Positions 34,404 to 44,302 of a DNA stretch of 64,000 nt are shown here, piece by piece (position 1 is the first letter of the stretch; each line of letters begins with the position of its first letter). The DNA lies in the NCBI RefSeq assembly GCF_030373185.1, contig NZ_JAUCZH010000006.1:62001-126000 (forward strand), given 5' to 3'. A program made the translations under genes and the position numbers. A model generated the notes under the pieces. The model saw only the letters and a list, made by a program, of their open reading frames with translations. It was not told the origin of the DNA and did not search any database. The stretch comes from Tabrizicola sp. (GTDB lineage Bacteria; Pseudomonadota; Alphaproteobacteria; Rhodobacterales; Rhodobacteraceae).

Positions 34404-34766
34404 TCAGGGACGATGCATGCGCCGCAAATGCGCGCGGTAAAGCAAAGGCGCCAGAATTCGGGCATAGACCCATTCGCTCAGCGGTCGCAAGATCGGCAGG
34501 CCGGTCAGGCTGGCAAGCCAACGCCAGCGCGGCATCGCCAACCAAAGCGCACGAAACGCCGCCAGCCCCGAAAGCACGCGCCCATCCTGCCAGACATGCA
34601 GTTGCCGCGCCGCCTGATCGTTGGTCAGGCCCCATTCGGCTGCACTGTCCAGCGTGTCAAACCGGATCGGCAAGCCATCCGCCAGCGCGCGCCGCCGGTA
34701 GGCGTCGATTTCGAACCGGCAGACCGGGCAGGTTTCATTGTAAAGAACGCGGGTTTCTTCGGCCAT
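34404..34766 (-). CDS. DCC-family thiol-disulfide oxidoreductase-like protein (DUF393)
   Basis: 120 residues. YNETCPVCRFEIDAYR carries the thioredoxin-like CPVC (13-16) of the DCC family, followed by FRALWLAMPRWRWLASL and PLSEWVYARILAPLLYR, a typical basic amphipathic C-terminal half. Probable dithiol/disulfide exchange at the membrane; partner unknown. It lies 71 bases downstream of rimO on the same strand. Confidence 0.88.
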   Translation of the reverse strand: MAEETRVLYNETCPVCRFEIDAYRRRALADGLPIRFDTLDSAAEWGLTNDQAARQLHVWQDGRVLSGLAAFRALWLAMPRWRWLASLTGLPILRPLSEWVYARILAPLLYRAHLRRMHRP

Positions 34767-34837
34767 TTGCCGAACATAGTGCGCCGGACGGACCAGATCA
34801 GGGGGCAGGCTGCCGCAGGGTTGGACGGACCAAGTTG

Positions 34838-36232
34838 TCAGGCCAACCGGCCCCAGAGATCATATTCCCCCGCCTCGTCCACCGTAACCTTGACGATATC
34901 CCCCGGCGCCAGCCCGTCAAAGCCTTCGTCGATGAACAGGTTGCCGTCGATTTCCGGCGCATCGGCCTTGGTGCGGCAGGTGGCGCCTTCATCGTCAACC
35001 TCATCGACGATCACCTCCAGCACTTTTCCAACCTTTGCGGCCAGTTTTGCTTCGGAAATCGCTTGGGCCTTTTCCATAAAGCGATCAAAGCGGTCCTGCT
35101 TGACCTCGGGCGCCACATGGTCTGGCAGCACGTTCGACCGCGCCCCGGCGACGTTTTCGTATTGGAAGCAGCCGACCCGATCCAGCTGAGCCTCGTCCAG
35201 CCAGTCAAGCAGGGTCTGAAACTCCGCCTCGGTCTCGCCGGGGTAGCCGACAATGAAGGTCGACCGCAGCGTCAGATCCGGGGCAATCGCGCGCCATGCG
35301 GCGATTTCGTCCAGCGTCCTGGCCGCCGCCGCCGGGCGGGCCATACGTCGCAGAACATCCGGGTGGGCGTGCTGGAACGGGATGTCGAGATAGGGCAGCA
35401 CCAACCCCTCGGCCATCAGCGGGATCAACTGACGGACATGCGGGTAGGGGTAGACGTAATGCAGCCGCACCCAGGCCCCCAGCTTGCCCATCTCGCGCGC
35501 AAGGTCGGTGAGATGGGCGCGCACCTCGCCGCCCTTCCAGGGGGAAAGGTCGTGCTTGCGGTCCACCCCATAGGCCGAGGTATCCTGGCTGATCACCAGC
35601 AGTTCCTTCACCCCGGCCTCGACCAGCTTTTCCGCCTCACGCAACACGGCATGGGCGGGGCGGCTGACCAGCTTGCCGCGCATGTCAGGGATGATGCAGA
35701 ACTTGCAGGCGTGGTTGCAGCCTTCGGAAATCTTCAGATAGCTGTAGTGGCGCGGGGTCAGGGAAACGCCCGTCGCGGGCAGAAGGTCGATGAACGGGTC
35801 GGGCGCGGGCGGCACCGCAGCGTGGACCGCGTCCAGCACGGCCTCATACTGATGCGGTCCGGTCACGGCCAGCACCTTTGGATGCGCGCCGGTGATGTAT
35901 TCGGGTTCCGCCCCAAGGCAGCCGGTCACGATCACCCGACCGTTTTCGACCAGCGCCTCGCCGATCGCCTCAAGGCTTTCGGCCTTGGCGCTGTCCAGAA
36001 AACCGCAGGTGTTCACGATCACCGCATCGGCGCCCTTGTAGTCTGGGCTGATTGCATAGCCTTCGGCCCGCAGCCGGGTCAGGATGCGTTCGCTGTCGAC
36101 CAAGGCCTTCGGGCAGCCAAGCGACACCATGCCGATGGTCGGCTGGAACGACCCGTCGGATTTGGCCCGACGCGTGTCAGGGACAAGGGCGCGGGCAAGG
36201 TCGGGGCGAAGGATCGGCGGATTTTCTGACAT
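34838..36232 (-). CDS. rimO: Ribosomal protein S12 methylthiotransferase
   Basis: 464 residues from ATG 36232. The UPF0004 domain (~32-140) has Cys40, Cys76 and Cys105 for the auxiliary 4Fe-4S cluster. The radical-SAM domain has CNHACKFC (Cys172, Cys176, Cys179), and the C-terminal TRAM domain ends [11 protein letters not shown]. It beta-methylthiolates Asp89 of ribosomal protein S12. RimO rather than MiaB because of CNHACKFC with [12 protein letters not shown] near the N-terminus. A ~30-residue N-terminal lead is longer than in E. coli. Confidence 0.95.
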   Translation of the reverse strand: MSENPPILRPDLARALVPDTRRAKSDGSFQPTIGMVSLGCPKALVDSERILTRLRAEGYAISPDYKGADAVIVNTCGFLDSAKAESLEAIGEALVENGRVIVTGCLGAEPEYITGAHPKVLAVTGPHQYEAVLDAVHAAVPPAPDPFIDLLPATGVSLTPRHYSYLKISEGCNHACKFCIIPDMRGKLVSRPAHAVLREAEKLVEAGVKELLVISQDTSAYGVDRKHDLSPWKGGEVRAHLTDLAREMGKLGAWVRLHYVYPYPHVRQLIPLMAEGLVLPYLDIPFQHAHPDVLRRMARPAAAARTLDEIAAWRAIAPDLTLRSTFIVGYPGETEAEFQTLLDWLDEAQLDRVGCFQYENVAGARSNVLPDHVAPEVKQDRFDRFMEKAQAISEAKLAAKVGKVLEVIVDEVDDEGATCRTKADAPEIDGNLFIDEGFDGLAPGDIVKVTVDEAGEYDLWGRLA

Positions 36233-36374
36233 TCCCGCCCTATACAGGGCCTCCGGGTTGCTGGGAAGACCCAGCCCCTCTCGGCCATTTGATGCCGGAG
36301 GGGGCGGGCTTGCTTGGCAAGCAGGGGGCCGGGGCATAGACTCGGTCGAACGCCATGATTTGCCGGAGGATTGC

Positions 36375-38387
36375 ATGCGCTGGATCATCCGTTTCGGGGT
36401 CGGGTTGGCAGTGGTTGTTCTGCTGGGCCTTGGTTTGCTGGCGATGGTGCCGGCGGACCGTGTGGCCGCAGCCGTGTCGGAAAAGTTCGAAAGCATGACC
36501 GGGCGCGCCCTTGCGCTTCAGGGAGATGTGCGGCCGCGTCTTTGGCCCAGCCTTGGGGTGACAACCGGGCCGGTCAGCATTGCCAACGCCGATTGGGCCA
36601 CCAGCGAAGCGCCGCTGTTCAGGGCCGAAAGCCTGACCGTCGACATCAACCTTGGCGCGCTTCTGGGGGGGGAGGTCAAGATCCTTGGCCTGACCGCAGA
36701 CCAGCCGCAGATCGACCTTGAACGCGCGGGAGACGGGCGGGAAAACTGGATCTTGCTGCCCGATGAGACGGGATCGGTTACGACGGGGTCGGTGCCTGCC
36801 GCCGCCAGTGCCTTTACGCTGGACGCGGGCCAGATCACCAATGGCAGCATCCGCTTCAATGACCGCCAATCCGACCGGGTCATCGCGCTGGAGGCGGTGG
36901 ATGCACGCCTGTCGATCCCCGATTACTCTGGCATGTTCACCCTTGCCGCTACAGGCCGCAGCGGTGGCAGCCTGGTGACGCTTGATCTGACCGGCGGTGT
37001 CTACTCTGCTTTCGCCGCCGGACGGGTGGTGCCGCTGACCGCCAACCTGACCACCGGGGGAAGCAAGCTTGCCTTTGACGGTCGCGGCGGCTTTGCGCCA
37101 TTGGTCGCCGAAGGCACGCTTGCGGCGGACCTGTCCGATCTGCCCGCGCTCGGCGCGCTCTTGGGCGCTGGGCTGGACCAGCCGGCGGCCGGGTTCGGCA
37201 AGGACAGCTTGGCGCTGTCAGGGCAGGTGACGCTTGACGGCGACGGTGCCGCCATCTTGCGCGGCGTGGTGATCGAGGCTGATGGCAACCGGCTGACCGG
37301 TGATCTGAACCTGCGCCCCGGGGATGCGCGTCCCAAGATCCTTGGGCAATTGACGGCGGGGCCGATCCGGGTTGGCACCGGCCCGCAGGGCGATATGGGC
37401 GGCGGCGCGGCTGGCGGCATGCAGGCCGATGGCTGGCCCGACGGGATGATCGACGTTTCAGCCCTTGGGTCCGTTGATGCCGAGATCGAACTGGCCGCGC
37501 CCTCGCTTGATCTTGGCGTCCTGAAACTGGGCGAGACGCGCGCCCTGTTCACGCTGGACCGCGCCCGTGCAGTTACGCAAATTCGCCAGATGGCGGGCTA
37601 TGGCGGCCAGATCGGCGGCGAGTTTGTCGTAAATGGTCGGGGTGGGCTGTCGGTTGGCGGCAAGCTGAGCTTTACCGGCATCGACATGCAATCGCTCTTG
37701 GCAGACCTTGCGGGCTATGACCGTCTGGTCTCGACCGGCAATCTGGAACTTCAATTCCTTGGCGTCGGCAATTCGGTCGCGGCGATCATGCAGGGATTGC
37801 GGGGTGAAGGGGCGCTGGAACTTGGGCAGGGTGAACTCCGCGGGCTCGATATCGCCGGAATGCTGCGTACCCTTGATCCCGGCTTTGTGGGCGAGGGGCA
37901 GAAGACCATCTTTGACGGTCTTGCCGGAACCTTCACCATCGCGGACGGTACCCTGTCAAACCGCGATCTGAAGCTGGTTGCCCCCTATCTGACAGCCTCG
38001 GGTGAGGGTGAGGTCGGTCTTGGCAACCGCACCCTCGACTACCGCCTGCGCCCGACCGCGCTGTCGGCCGAGGATGGCACCGGGGGGGTCATGGTGCCGC
38101 TGCTGATCACCGGGCCATGGGCCGAACCGCGTTTCCGGCTTGATCTGGAAGGCATCGCCCGCGAAAAGATGGAACTGGAAGCGAAGGCCGTGGAAGAACG
38201 CGCCCGCGAGGCGGCAAAGGCCGCCGAAGCCGCAGCCAAGGCCGAACTTGAAGCCCGGCTGCGCGATGAGCTTGGGGTGGTTGCCGGCGAAGACGAAACC
38301 CTTGGCGATGCTGCCCGGCGCGGGGCCGAACAGGTGCTGGAGGAGGAGGCGCGGAAGCTCCTCGAAGACATTCTGGGCGGGGATTGA
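36375..38387 (+). CDS. AsmA-family envelope protein
   Basis: 670 residues from ATG 36375 behind GGAGGA. One N-terminal membrane helix (~5-25), an N-terminal AsmA domain ([25 protein letters not shown] is the family signature, split around residues 38-60) and a C-terminal AsmA_2 region ([21 protein letters not shown]). The last ~75 residues form an alanine/glutamate-rich coiled coil ([18 protein letters not shown]). AsmA-like proteins are repeat-beta-groove bridges that move phospholipid between membranes or affect outer-membrane assembly. Divergent from rimO. Confidence 0.88.
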   Translation: MRWIIRFGVGLAVVVLLGLGLLAMVPADRVAAAVSEKFESMTGRALALQGDVRPRLWPSLGVTTGPVSIANADWATSEAPLFRAESLTVDINLGALLGGEVKILGLTADQPQIDLERAGDGRENWILLPDETGSVTTGSVPAAASAFTLDAGQITNGSIRFNDRQSDRVIALEAVDARLSIPDYSGMFTLAATGRSGGSLVTLDLTGGVYSAFAAGRVVPLTANLTTGGSKLAFDGRGGFAPLVAEGTLAADLSDLPALGALLGAGLDQPAAGFGKDSLALSGQVTLDGDGAAILRGVVIEADGNRLTGDLNLRPGDARPKILGQLTAGPIRVGTGPQGDMGGGAAGGMQADGWPDGMIDVSALGSVDAEIELAAPSLDLGVLKLGETRALFTLDRARAVTQIRQMAGYGGQIGGEFVVNGRGGLSVGGKLSFTGIDMQSLLADLAGYDRLVSTGNLELQFLGVGNSVAAIMQGLRGEGALELGQGELRGLDIAGMLRTLDPGFVGEGQKTIFDGLAGTFTIADGTLSNRDLKLVAPYLTASGEGEVGLGNRTLDYRLRPTALSAEDGTGGVMVPLLITGPWAEPRFRLDLEGIAREKMELEAKAVEERAREAAKAAEAAAKAELEARLRDELGVVAGEDETLGDAARRGAEQVLEEEARKLLEDILGGD

Positions 38388-38399
38388 CCCGCCCACGGG

Positions 38400-40598
38400 T
38401 CAGCGCAGGGCCGACAACAGGTTGGCGTGGTCGTCCGTCCAAAGCGATATCCGCGGTTCGGGCAAAGGCTGCCAGCGCGGATCGGTGGCAAGGTCGCCAA
38501 GGGCAGCGCTCGACGATGCAAGCACGACCACCGTTGACGGAATGTCGCCGACGGCCTCTGTCACCGCGTCGCCCGCGCGCTCCTGAACCCGGCCCACAAG
38601 GCCAAGCGCCTTGGCCGCTGCGGCCAGAGGTTGCGACAGGTCGTAGTAGCGGTTCGAGATGTGGAAGACCAAAAGCCCGTCCGCATTCAGGCGGGCGATG
38701 TAAAGCTGGATGGCTTCGACCGTGGCGAGATGCACCGGAATCGCGTCCGAACTGTAGGCGTCGATGACAAGGATATCATAGGACAGGTCGGTCTGGCCCT
38801 GGAGCACGATCCGTGCATCGCCAAGATGCAGGCTGGCCGCCTTGCCGCAGTCCGACATGAAGGTGAACAGGTCAGGATCCTGCGCGATGTCCACGACCTT
38901 CTGGTCGATCTCGTAGAAATGCCAATCCTGTCCCGGGCGCGCATAGCAGGCCAGCGCGCCGATCCCCAGCCCGACGATCCCCACCGATTGCGCACGGCTG
39001 CCGGGGGTGCCGTTAACGATCTGCGCCATCGGCCCGTTCGGATGATAGTAAAGCAGCGGCGTCGGCCGTTCGCCCGCCTCGTTGCGGAACTGCGCGCCGT
39101 GCAAGGTTGTACCGTTGGAGTAGGCCCGGAAATCGGAGCGGTCCACCACCAGATGCGCCCCGAAAAAGCTGCGGTCCTGCAACAGAAGATCGCCACGCTC
39201 TGTTGTGGACCAAAGGCCCAGCACCGCCACGACGGCAGTAACGGCTGCCAGCCGCAGACGGCCAAGAAAGACGATGAATGCTGTAAGAAGCCCGACTGTC
39301 AGCCCGACCTTGATCGTCGCGGAGTCGAATGCAAGGTCGGGAACCGGCAGCAGCATCGGCAAGACCGCCACGAAGGCCATCACCAGCCCAAGCGCGATGT
39401 GGCGCGGCACATTCCGAGCTGACGGCGTCAGCAGCAGAAGTGCAATCACGGCAACGGTCAGTGGAAGCTCGGTCAGCCGGTCAAAGGCAAGCGGGGCGAT
39501 GATCGAATTGAAAACCCCCCCGATCGCCCCGCCGACCGACATGGTCAGGTAGAACACGGTCAGGTGGCGGGCATCGGGCCGGGCATCGAACAGCAGCCTG
39601 TGGGCCAGAAGGCTGATCACCAGAAACGCCAGAAGCAGCGCGGCAAATCCGGCAAGCGAGGCGGACGGCTTCAGGCAATAGAAGATCAAGACCGCCAATG
39701 CTGCCGGTGCGATCGCCCGCAACCGGCCAGCCGTCAAAGGCGAGCGGGCCGAAAAGACCAGCACGAATGTCAACAGATACAGGGCCAGAGGCACCACCCA
39801 GACCAGCGGGAACGACCCAAGATCGGTGCTGATCTTGGACGTCACACTTAGCATCAGAGAGGACGGCAGAAACGCCAGCAACGCCCACCAGCCAAGGGTG
39901 ATCGGACGCAAGGTCTGCACCGCCACGCCCGGCGCACCGGACACCTGCGCCTGGGGTGCTGTCGCTTCGACTGCTCCCCCCCGCGCGGCCAGCCCCGACA
40001 GCAACAGCATCGGTCCCAGCACGACAAACCCCACCGACCAGCCGATCGAGATGGCCGCGACCCCGAACAAGGGCTCGGCGATCAAGGGAAAGGCCAAGAG
40101 CGCGATCAGTGACCCAAGGTTGCTTGCGGCATAAAGGAAATAGGGATCGTTGGCGCTGGGGCCGCCACTTGTCCGATACCATGACTGGATCAGCGGCGCG
40201 TTGGCCGACAGCACCGCAAAGGGCAGGCCGACCCCCAGCGCGTAAAGCCACAGGGTCTGGGTCACGACCGGCGCGCTCGCGTCATAGCGCCAGGTGTCCG
40301 GCACCGCCAGCGGCAGCGCCGTCAGCGCAAGCAGCAACAGTCCGATATGAACCGAAATCTGCATCCCGACAGAAAGGCGCCGGGTGAGCAGATGGGCATA
40401 AAGATAGCCGCCAATCAACACGGTCTGGAAAAACAGCATCGCGGTGGTCCAGACCGCCGCGGCCCCGCCGATCTGTGGCAGGATCATTCGGGTGTAAAGC
40501 GGCTGCACAAAGAACAGGAGCAGAGCGCTGGTAAAGATCGTGACCGTGAACAGGACCGCAATCAGCACCCGTCCGCGCGCCACACCCATGCTTTCCAT
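38400..40598 (-). CDS. Membrane protein with fused spermidine-synthase-like methyltransferase-fold domain
   Basis: 732 residues from ATG 40598 (GGAG 11 bases upstream). The N-terminal two thirds hold about 12-14 transmembrane helices. The C-terminal ~230 residues form a Rossmann domain with GIVGLGIGALACYARPGQ, FYEIDQKVVDIA, a DAR strand and VIDAYSSDAIPVHLATVEA, the spermidine-synthase-type layout. The decarboxy-SAM site is not obviously conserved, so polyamine synthesis is unproven. The architecture recurs in proteobacteria as 'fused MFS/spermidine synthase'. It lies convergent to the AsmA gene and downstream of gcrA. Confidence 0.82.
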   Translation of the reverse strand: MESMGVARGRVLIAVLFTVTIFTSALLLFFVQPLYTRMILPQIGGAAAVWTTAMLFFQTVLIGGYLYAHLLTRRLSVGMQISVHIGLLLLALTALPLAVPDTWRYDASAPVVTQTLWLYALGVGLPFAVLSANAPLIQSWYRTSGGPSANDPYFLYAASNLGSLIALLAFPLIAEPLFGVAAISIGWSVGFVVLGPMLLLSGLAARGGAVEATAPQAQVSGAPGVAVQTLRPITLGWWALLAFLPSSLMLSVTSKISTDLGSFPLVWVVPLALYLLTFVLVFSARSPLTAGRLRAIAPAALAVLIFYCLKPSASLAGFAALLLAFLVISLLAHRLLFDARPDARHLTVFYLTMSVGGAIGGVFNSIIAPLAFDRLTELPLTVAVIALLLLTPSARNVPRHIALGLVMAFVAVLPMLLPVPDLAFDSATIKVGLTVGLLTAFIVFLGRLRLAAVTAVVAVLGLWSTTERGDLLLQDRSFFGAHLVVDRSDFRAYSNGTTLHGAQFRNEAGERPTPLLYYHPNGPMAQIVNGTPGSRAQSVGIVGLGIGALACYARPGQDWHFYEIDQKVVDIAQDPDLFTFMSDCGKAASLHLGDARIVLQGQTDLSYDILVIDAYSSDAIPVHLATVEAIQLYIARLNADGLLVFHISNRYYDLSQPLAAAAKALGLVGRVQERAGDAVTEAVGDIPSTVVVLASSSAALGDLATDPRWQPLPEPRISLWTDDHANLLSALR

Positions 40599-40747
40599 TG
40601 AAACTGACACTCCACCCGCTCCGTGTTGCTTCAAGGCTACGTTGCCTGAAATGCTACAATCACCGGAAATATGGCGAAACTGAGCGCAAACAACGCAAAA
40701 TGCGCGGCCGATGTCGACCGCGCACCCTGTTCTTATCCCAATCAGAC

Positions 40748-41341
40748 TTAACGACGACGGTCGCGTCGGGCGCTCATCGGCTGGAAGGCCACGCCCACAT
40801 GGGCTTCGCAATAGGGCTTGCCGGGAAGGCTGGGCAGACCGCAGAACCAGAAGTCATCCGTCGCCGGGTCGCCGATCGGCCATTTGCAGGTGCGTTCGGT
40901 CAGTTCCATAAGCGTCAGCCGCTTGGCACGCTTTTCCACTTCGCGGACACTGGCAAGGGCTTCGGGGCTGATCTCGTTCAGGCTGGGTTGCGGAGGCAGC
41001 GGCTGGCCCGCGGGGATGATCGCCTTGCGCACCGGCAGCGGCGTCACGTTCGACACCGGGGCGGCGGCTGGTGCCGCCGGGCGCGGCGGCTCGGCGCGCG
41101 GAGCGGCAGGTTCCGGCCGGGGCGCTGGCTCGGGCCGTGCTGCGGCGACCGGGGCAGGTGCCGCGGTGGCCTCCTCTTCTTCCTCCTTGCCGCCGACGCG
41201 GTTCGACAGGCCCAGTCGATGCACCTTGCCGATCACGGCATTGCGCGTCACCCCGCCCAGTTCCTTGGCGATCTGGCTGGCCGACTGGCCCTCGCCCCAC
41301 ATGCGCTTGAGCGTCTCGACCCGCTCGTCCGTCCAGGACAT
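40748..41341 (-). CDS. gcrA: Cell-cycle transcriptional regulator GcrA
   Basis: 197 residues, GGAGAG before the ATG. MSWTDERVETLKRMWGEGQSAS begins the N-terminal helix-turn-helix DNA-binding domain (~1-45, with ELGGVTRNAVIGKVHRLGLS). A long Pro/Ala/Glu linker (~50-110) follows, then the C-terminal sigma-70-binding domain with TCKWPIGDP and FCGLPSLPGKPYCEAH. Family knowledge: GcrA binds RNA polymerase with sigma-70 and activates promoters with CcrM-methylated GANTC. No GANTC was seen in the first ~50 bases upstream. It fixes the alphaproteobacterial origin. Confidence 0.96.
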   Translation of the reverse strand: MSWTDERVETLKRMWGEGQSASQIAKELGGVTRNAVIGKVHRLGLSNRVGGKEEEEEATAAPAPVAAARPEPAPRPEPAAPRAEPPRPAAPAAAPVSNVTPLPVRKAIIPAGQPLPPQPSLNEISPEALASVREVEKRAKRLTLMELTERTCKWPIGDPATDDFWFCGLPSLPGKPYCEAHVGVAFQPMSARRDRRR

Positions 41342-41493
41342 CTTGCTCTCCGCCTGTCTTGATTACACCCCATTGTATCCGGGCAGGGCTGGGGGCCGCA
41401 AGGGTGTGCGGCATCATCCCCGCAAGACCCCGTCAGCCGCTCCGACAAGGACAGCATCCGCGGGCTGTTTCCGCCCCGGTTCGCGCCCGGTTG

Positions 41494-42576
41494 TCAGCCC
41501 GGAAGTTGCAAGGCCCGGGCCTCTGCCATCCGCACAATCGGAAAGGCCGATCGCCGGCGCTCCAGCGCCCCGCCGGGGAACAGGGACGCGATCTCTTCAC
41601 GATGCTTGGGATCCAGCTTGCCCAGACCGCCGCCTCCGGGATGAAAACTCTCCGACAGCGCCCCTTCCGAGACAATCACTTCATGCCGGTCAAACAGCAG
41701 ATGCACATAGGTCACCCCGTGTTCCGGCTGGATTTGCCGGATTGTGCTGCTGTTGACCAGTGCGCGCGCCGGAACCAGAACATTGTCCTCACCGAAATAG
41801 ACTTGGGCGCGCCAGTCGTTCAACAGGATCCGGTGCCGCGGCGCGACGATCAACGGACGGTGGTTGCCGATCATACCGGCGGATATCTCGATGGGGCGCA
41901 GGGCCTCATGCTTGTTCAACTCGGCGGGTGCGACATGCCGGTCCCCGATCCAGCGCAGCGGCTGGGATCCGTTGTCCAGCGTGCTGACCAGATCACCGGG
42001 TGCCAGCTGCTCGACCAGTCTTGGCCCGTCCGGGGTGTCGATCATGGTCCCGAACGTCAGACAGAAGATCGGCTCCCAAGGGCGTTGGTCTGGCGTTGCC
42101 GTGTCCTGTCTTGCCATTTCAATGGCGGCAAATCGGCGCAATGGCACCGTGCGGTCCAGCGGAGCAGAGCGCAAAACGCTATACTGCACTCCCGGGTCCA
42201 GCGCCGCGCTTGTGACCAGCCCGACAACATGACCCCCGACCCGCAGCCCAAGCACCTCGGCCTCGCTGGCGGGAACCGTGTTGGTCCTGAGCGTCGCCCG
42301 CCATGCCAGATCGACCCGTTCTCCGGGGGTTCCAAACCGGCTGCCCGTGCCCACGGTCCTGCGCGGCTCACCGGACAGCACGCCAGTTTCTGCGGTGTCC
42401 TCTTCCTCGATGACAAGGCTGGTCAGATCGGCCGGGGCTTTTTTCATTCGCAGCCGCGTGCCAGCCGGCCCAAGTCCCATGACTGCATCCGCGGACGTCA
42501 GGGTGCCGGTCTGCCCCGACAACGCCTGCACGCTGATCTGGCCAAAGCCAAGGAAGCCAAGTCTGTAGGTCGCCAT
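41494..42576 (-). CDS. Hint (Hedgehog/intein) domain protein
   Basis: 360 residues from ATG 42576. Residues 1-165 form a beta-rich domain of no recognised family. From Cys172 (PIFCLTFGTMIDTPDGP) the Hint module runs to ~305: LVEQLAPGDLVSTLDNG, LRWIGDRHV, and VAPRHRILL with His248, the block corresponding to the Hint catalytic His. There is no C-terminal His-Asn or C-extein, so full splicing is unlikely; N-terminal peptide-bond cleavage is possible. Such proteins are frequent in Rhodobacterales and often secreted, but no signal peptide is seen here. Confidence 0.8.
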   Translation of the reverse strand: MATYRLGFLGFGQISVQALSGQTGTLTSADAVMGLGPAGTRLRMKKAPADLTSLVIEEEDTAETGVLSGEPRRTVGTGSRFGTPGERVDLAWRATLRTNTVPASEAEVLGLRVGGHVVGLVTSAALDPGVQYSVLRSAPLDRTVPLRRFAAIEMARQDTATPDQRPWEPIFCLTFGTMIDTPDGPRLVEQLAPGDLVSTLDNGSQPLRWIGDRHVAPAELNKHEALRPIEISAGMIGNHRPLIVAPRHRILLNDWRAQVYFGEDNVLVPARALVNSSTIRQIQPEHGVTYVHLLFDRHEVIVSEGALSESFHPGGGGLGKLDPKHREEIASLFPGGALERRRSAFPIVRMAEARALQLPG

Positions 42577-43034
42577 CCTTGCCTCCGTCGCGGGCAGCGA
42601 GGACCGGGAACACCGTCGCTTCACGTCTTTGCCAACTGTTCCGGTTCGGGTGCGGAACCCAGCTTGAAGCACAGAACGAATTTCAGAAAAATGTCAACGC
42701 GACGTCAACCGGGATCGAGCAATGTTTGCCGGTGACGCCGGACCATCGGCGATTTTCGGCATGGCACGTCCGGTCAGCGCCGCCCATCGGGCCGGGCTGA
42801 TACCCTCGTCACCTACCCGGCATCGCAAAGTCCCGGGAAAGGGGCTTGCCAATTGCGCCCGCCCCAGTCATGACGGCCCCATGCAAATCCACGTCGCCCT
42901 TTCCGCTGCCCCGATCCGACGCCGCTAAGGCCTCCGGGGCCGTTTGGCCTGCATTTCCCTGTCCTGTCCCCCTCCGCATCGTTGACTTGGCCCCCTGCCT
43001 TTGGCACCAACGGGCCTTCACCCGAGGACCGATC
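42577..43034. other. 458-base divergent intergenic region between the Hint gene and argD
   Basis: Holds regulatory DNA for both sides. On the minus strand a perfect TTGACA (42692-42697) could be the -35 of the Hint gene, although a good -10 is not obvious. On the plus strand TTGAAG (42664-42669), 17 bases, AAAAAT (42687-42692) is a possible promoter reading toward argD. A 15-codon Arg-ended reading frame flanked by complementary segments lies at 42881-42928. TTGACT occurs at 42983-42988 without a clear -10. Confidence 0.5.
42881..42928 (+). CDS. Possible Arg-rich leader peptide upstream of argD
   Basis: ATG to TAA encodes MQIHVALSAAPIRRR, ending in three consecutive Arg codons (CGA CGC CGC) before the stop, 106 bases before argD. 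The segment ACGGCCCC (42873-42880) just before the ATG is perfectly complementary to GGGGCCGT (42936-42943) just after the stop. GGCC at 42929-42932, 42938-42941 and 42946-42949 allow mutually exclusive short hairpins. The weak point is a poor Shine-Dalgarno (GACGG). The frame also extends upstream to an ATG at 42722 (68 residues). Leader-peptide control of an arginine gene is inferred. Confidence 0.3.
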   Translation: MQIHVALSAAPIRRR

Positions 43035-44216
43035 ATGATCCCATCCGTTCTGCCAACCTACAATCGCGCACCGCTTTCCTTTGTCAAAGGCGAAGGCAGC
43101 TGGCTTCTGGCAGAGGATGGGCAGCGATATCTTGACCTTGGTTCGGGCATCGCGGTGAACGCGCTTGGCCATGCCCATCCCGCTTTGGTGCAGGCGCTGA
43201 CCGAACAGGCGGCGAAGCTGTGGCATGTGTCGAACGTCTACACGATCCCCGAACAACAGCGGCTTGCCGACATGCTGGTCGACCGCACCTTCGCCGATAC
43301 GGTCTTCTTCACCAACTCCGGCACTGAAACGGCCGAGCTTGCGATCAAGATGGCCCGCAAGTTCCATTATGAGGCTGGTCAGCCGGAACGGACAGAGATC
43401 ATCACCTTCGAAGGCGCGTTCCATGGCCGCTCTACCGGCGCCATCGCGGCGGCGGGATCTGAAAAGATGGTCAAGGGCTTCGGCCCGCTCATGCCCGGCT
43501 TCAGACACCTCAAATGGGCCGATCATGACGCGATCCGCGCAGCGATCACGACCCGGACCTGCGCCGTGATGATCGAACCGATTCAAGGTGAAGGCGGCAT
43601 CCGGGTGGTGCCGGACCAATGCCTGAAAGGCCTGCGCGATCTGTGCGACAGCACCGGCACCCTGCTCATCTTCGATGAGGTGCAATGTGGCATGGGCCGG
43701 ACCGGCCGTCTCTTCGCGCATGAATGGGCGGGCGTCTCGCCCGACATCATGATGGTCGCAAAAGGCATCGGCGGCGGCTTTCCGTTGGGCGCGATCCTGG
43801 CCACTGAACGCGCCGCGTCCGGTATGACGGCGGGCAGCCACGGATCCACCTACGGCGGCAACCCGCTTGGCTGCGCGGTGGGCGCAAAAGTGACCGAAAT
43901 CGTCTCCGACCCCGCCTTCCTGGCCGAGGTTGCCCGCAAGGGAGCCTTGTTCCGCCAGGGCCTTGAAAGCCTTGTCGCCCGCCACGCCGACGTGTTTGAC
44001 AGCGTGCGCGGCGAGGGCCTGATGCTGGGCCTGAAATGCAAACCTGCCCCGGCGGATCTGGTGAAGGTCGGCTATGCCGCCGGCATCCTGACCGTCGCCG
44101 CCGCTGACAATGTCCTGCGCCTTTTGCCGGCGCTGAACATTTCCGACGAAGACATCGCCGAAGCCCTTGGCCGCCTTGATCAGGCCGCCACCGCGCTCAG
44201 AGCCTCTGCCGCCTGA
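43035..44216 (+). CDS. argD: Acetylornithine aminotransferase
   Basis: 393 residues from ATG 43035 with CGAGGA upstream. Class III PLP aminotransferase: NSGTETAELAIKMARK (94-109), IEPIQGEGG (180-188), IFDEVQCGMGRTG (212-224) and PLP-binding Lys243 in MMVAKGIGGG. STYGGNPLGCAV is present near the C-terminal third. It converts N-acetylglutamate semialdehyde to N-acetylornithine and may serve in succinyldiaminopimelate transamination for lysine. Followed after 86 bases by argF, giving two steps of arginine synthesis. Confidence 0.94.
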   Translation: MIPSVLPTYNRAPLSFVKGEGSWLLAEDGQRYLDLGSGIAVNALGHAHPALVQALTEQAAKLWHVSNVYTIPEQQRLADMLVDRTFADTVFFTNSGTETAELAIKMARKFHYEAGQPERTEIITFEGAFHGRSTGAIAAAGSEKMVKGFGPLMPGFRHLKWADHDAIRAAITTRTCAVMIEPIQGEGGIRVVPDQCLKGLRDLCDSTGTLLIFDEVQCGMGRTGRLFAHEWAGVSPDIMMVAKGIGGGFPLGAILATERAASGMTAGSHGSTYGGNPLGCAVGAKVTEIVSDPAFLAEVARKGALFRQGLESLVARHADVFDSVRGEGLMLGLKCKPAPADLVKVGYAAGILTVAAADNVLRLLPALNISDEDIAEALGRLDQAATALRASAA

Positions 44217-44254
44217 CCCCGGGCCTGCTCTTTTTTCAAATACTCCACGGGGGT

Positions 44255-44275
44255 CCGGGGGTGTGAAACCCCCGG
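44255..44275 (+). terminator. Hairpin between argD and argF
   Basis: CCGGGGGT (44255-44262) and ACCCCCGG (44268-44275) pair perfectly around GTGAA. No U-tract follows; a run TTTTTT lies upstream at 44231-44236. Hairpins of this sequence type are frequent between Rhodobacter genes and may attenuate or stabilise rather than fully stop transcription into argF. Confidence 0.5.
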
Positions 44276-44302
44276 TTCGACCGGTGCAAGAAGCGAAACC
44301 AG

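Noticed and set aside
34388-36229. A 613-codon plus-strand frame over the DCC and rimO genes
   Set aside because: It covers two well-supported genes on the other strand and has no recognisable domain.
44268-44282. GGTTCGACC resembling a tRNA T-loop
   Set aside because: No T-stem, anticodon arm or acceptor stem can be built around it; it is part of the argD-argF hairpin region.
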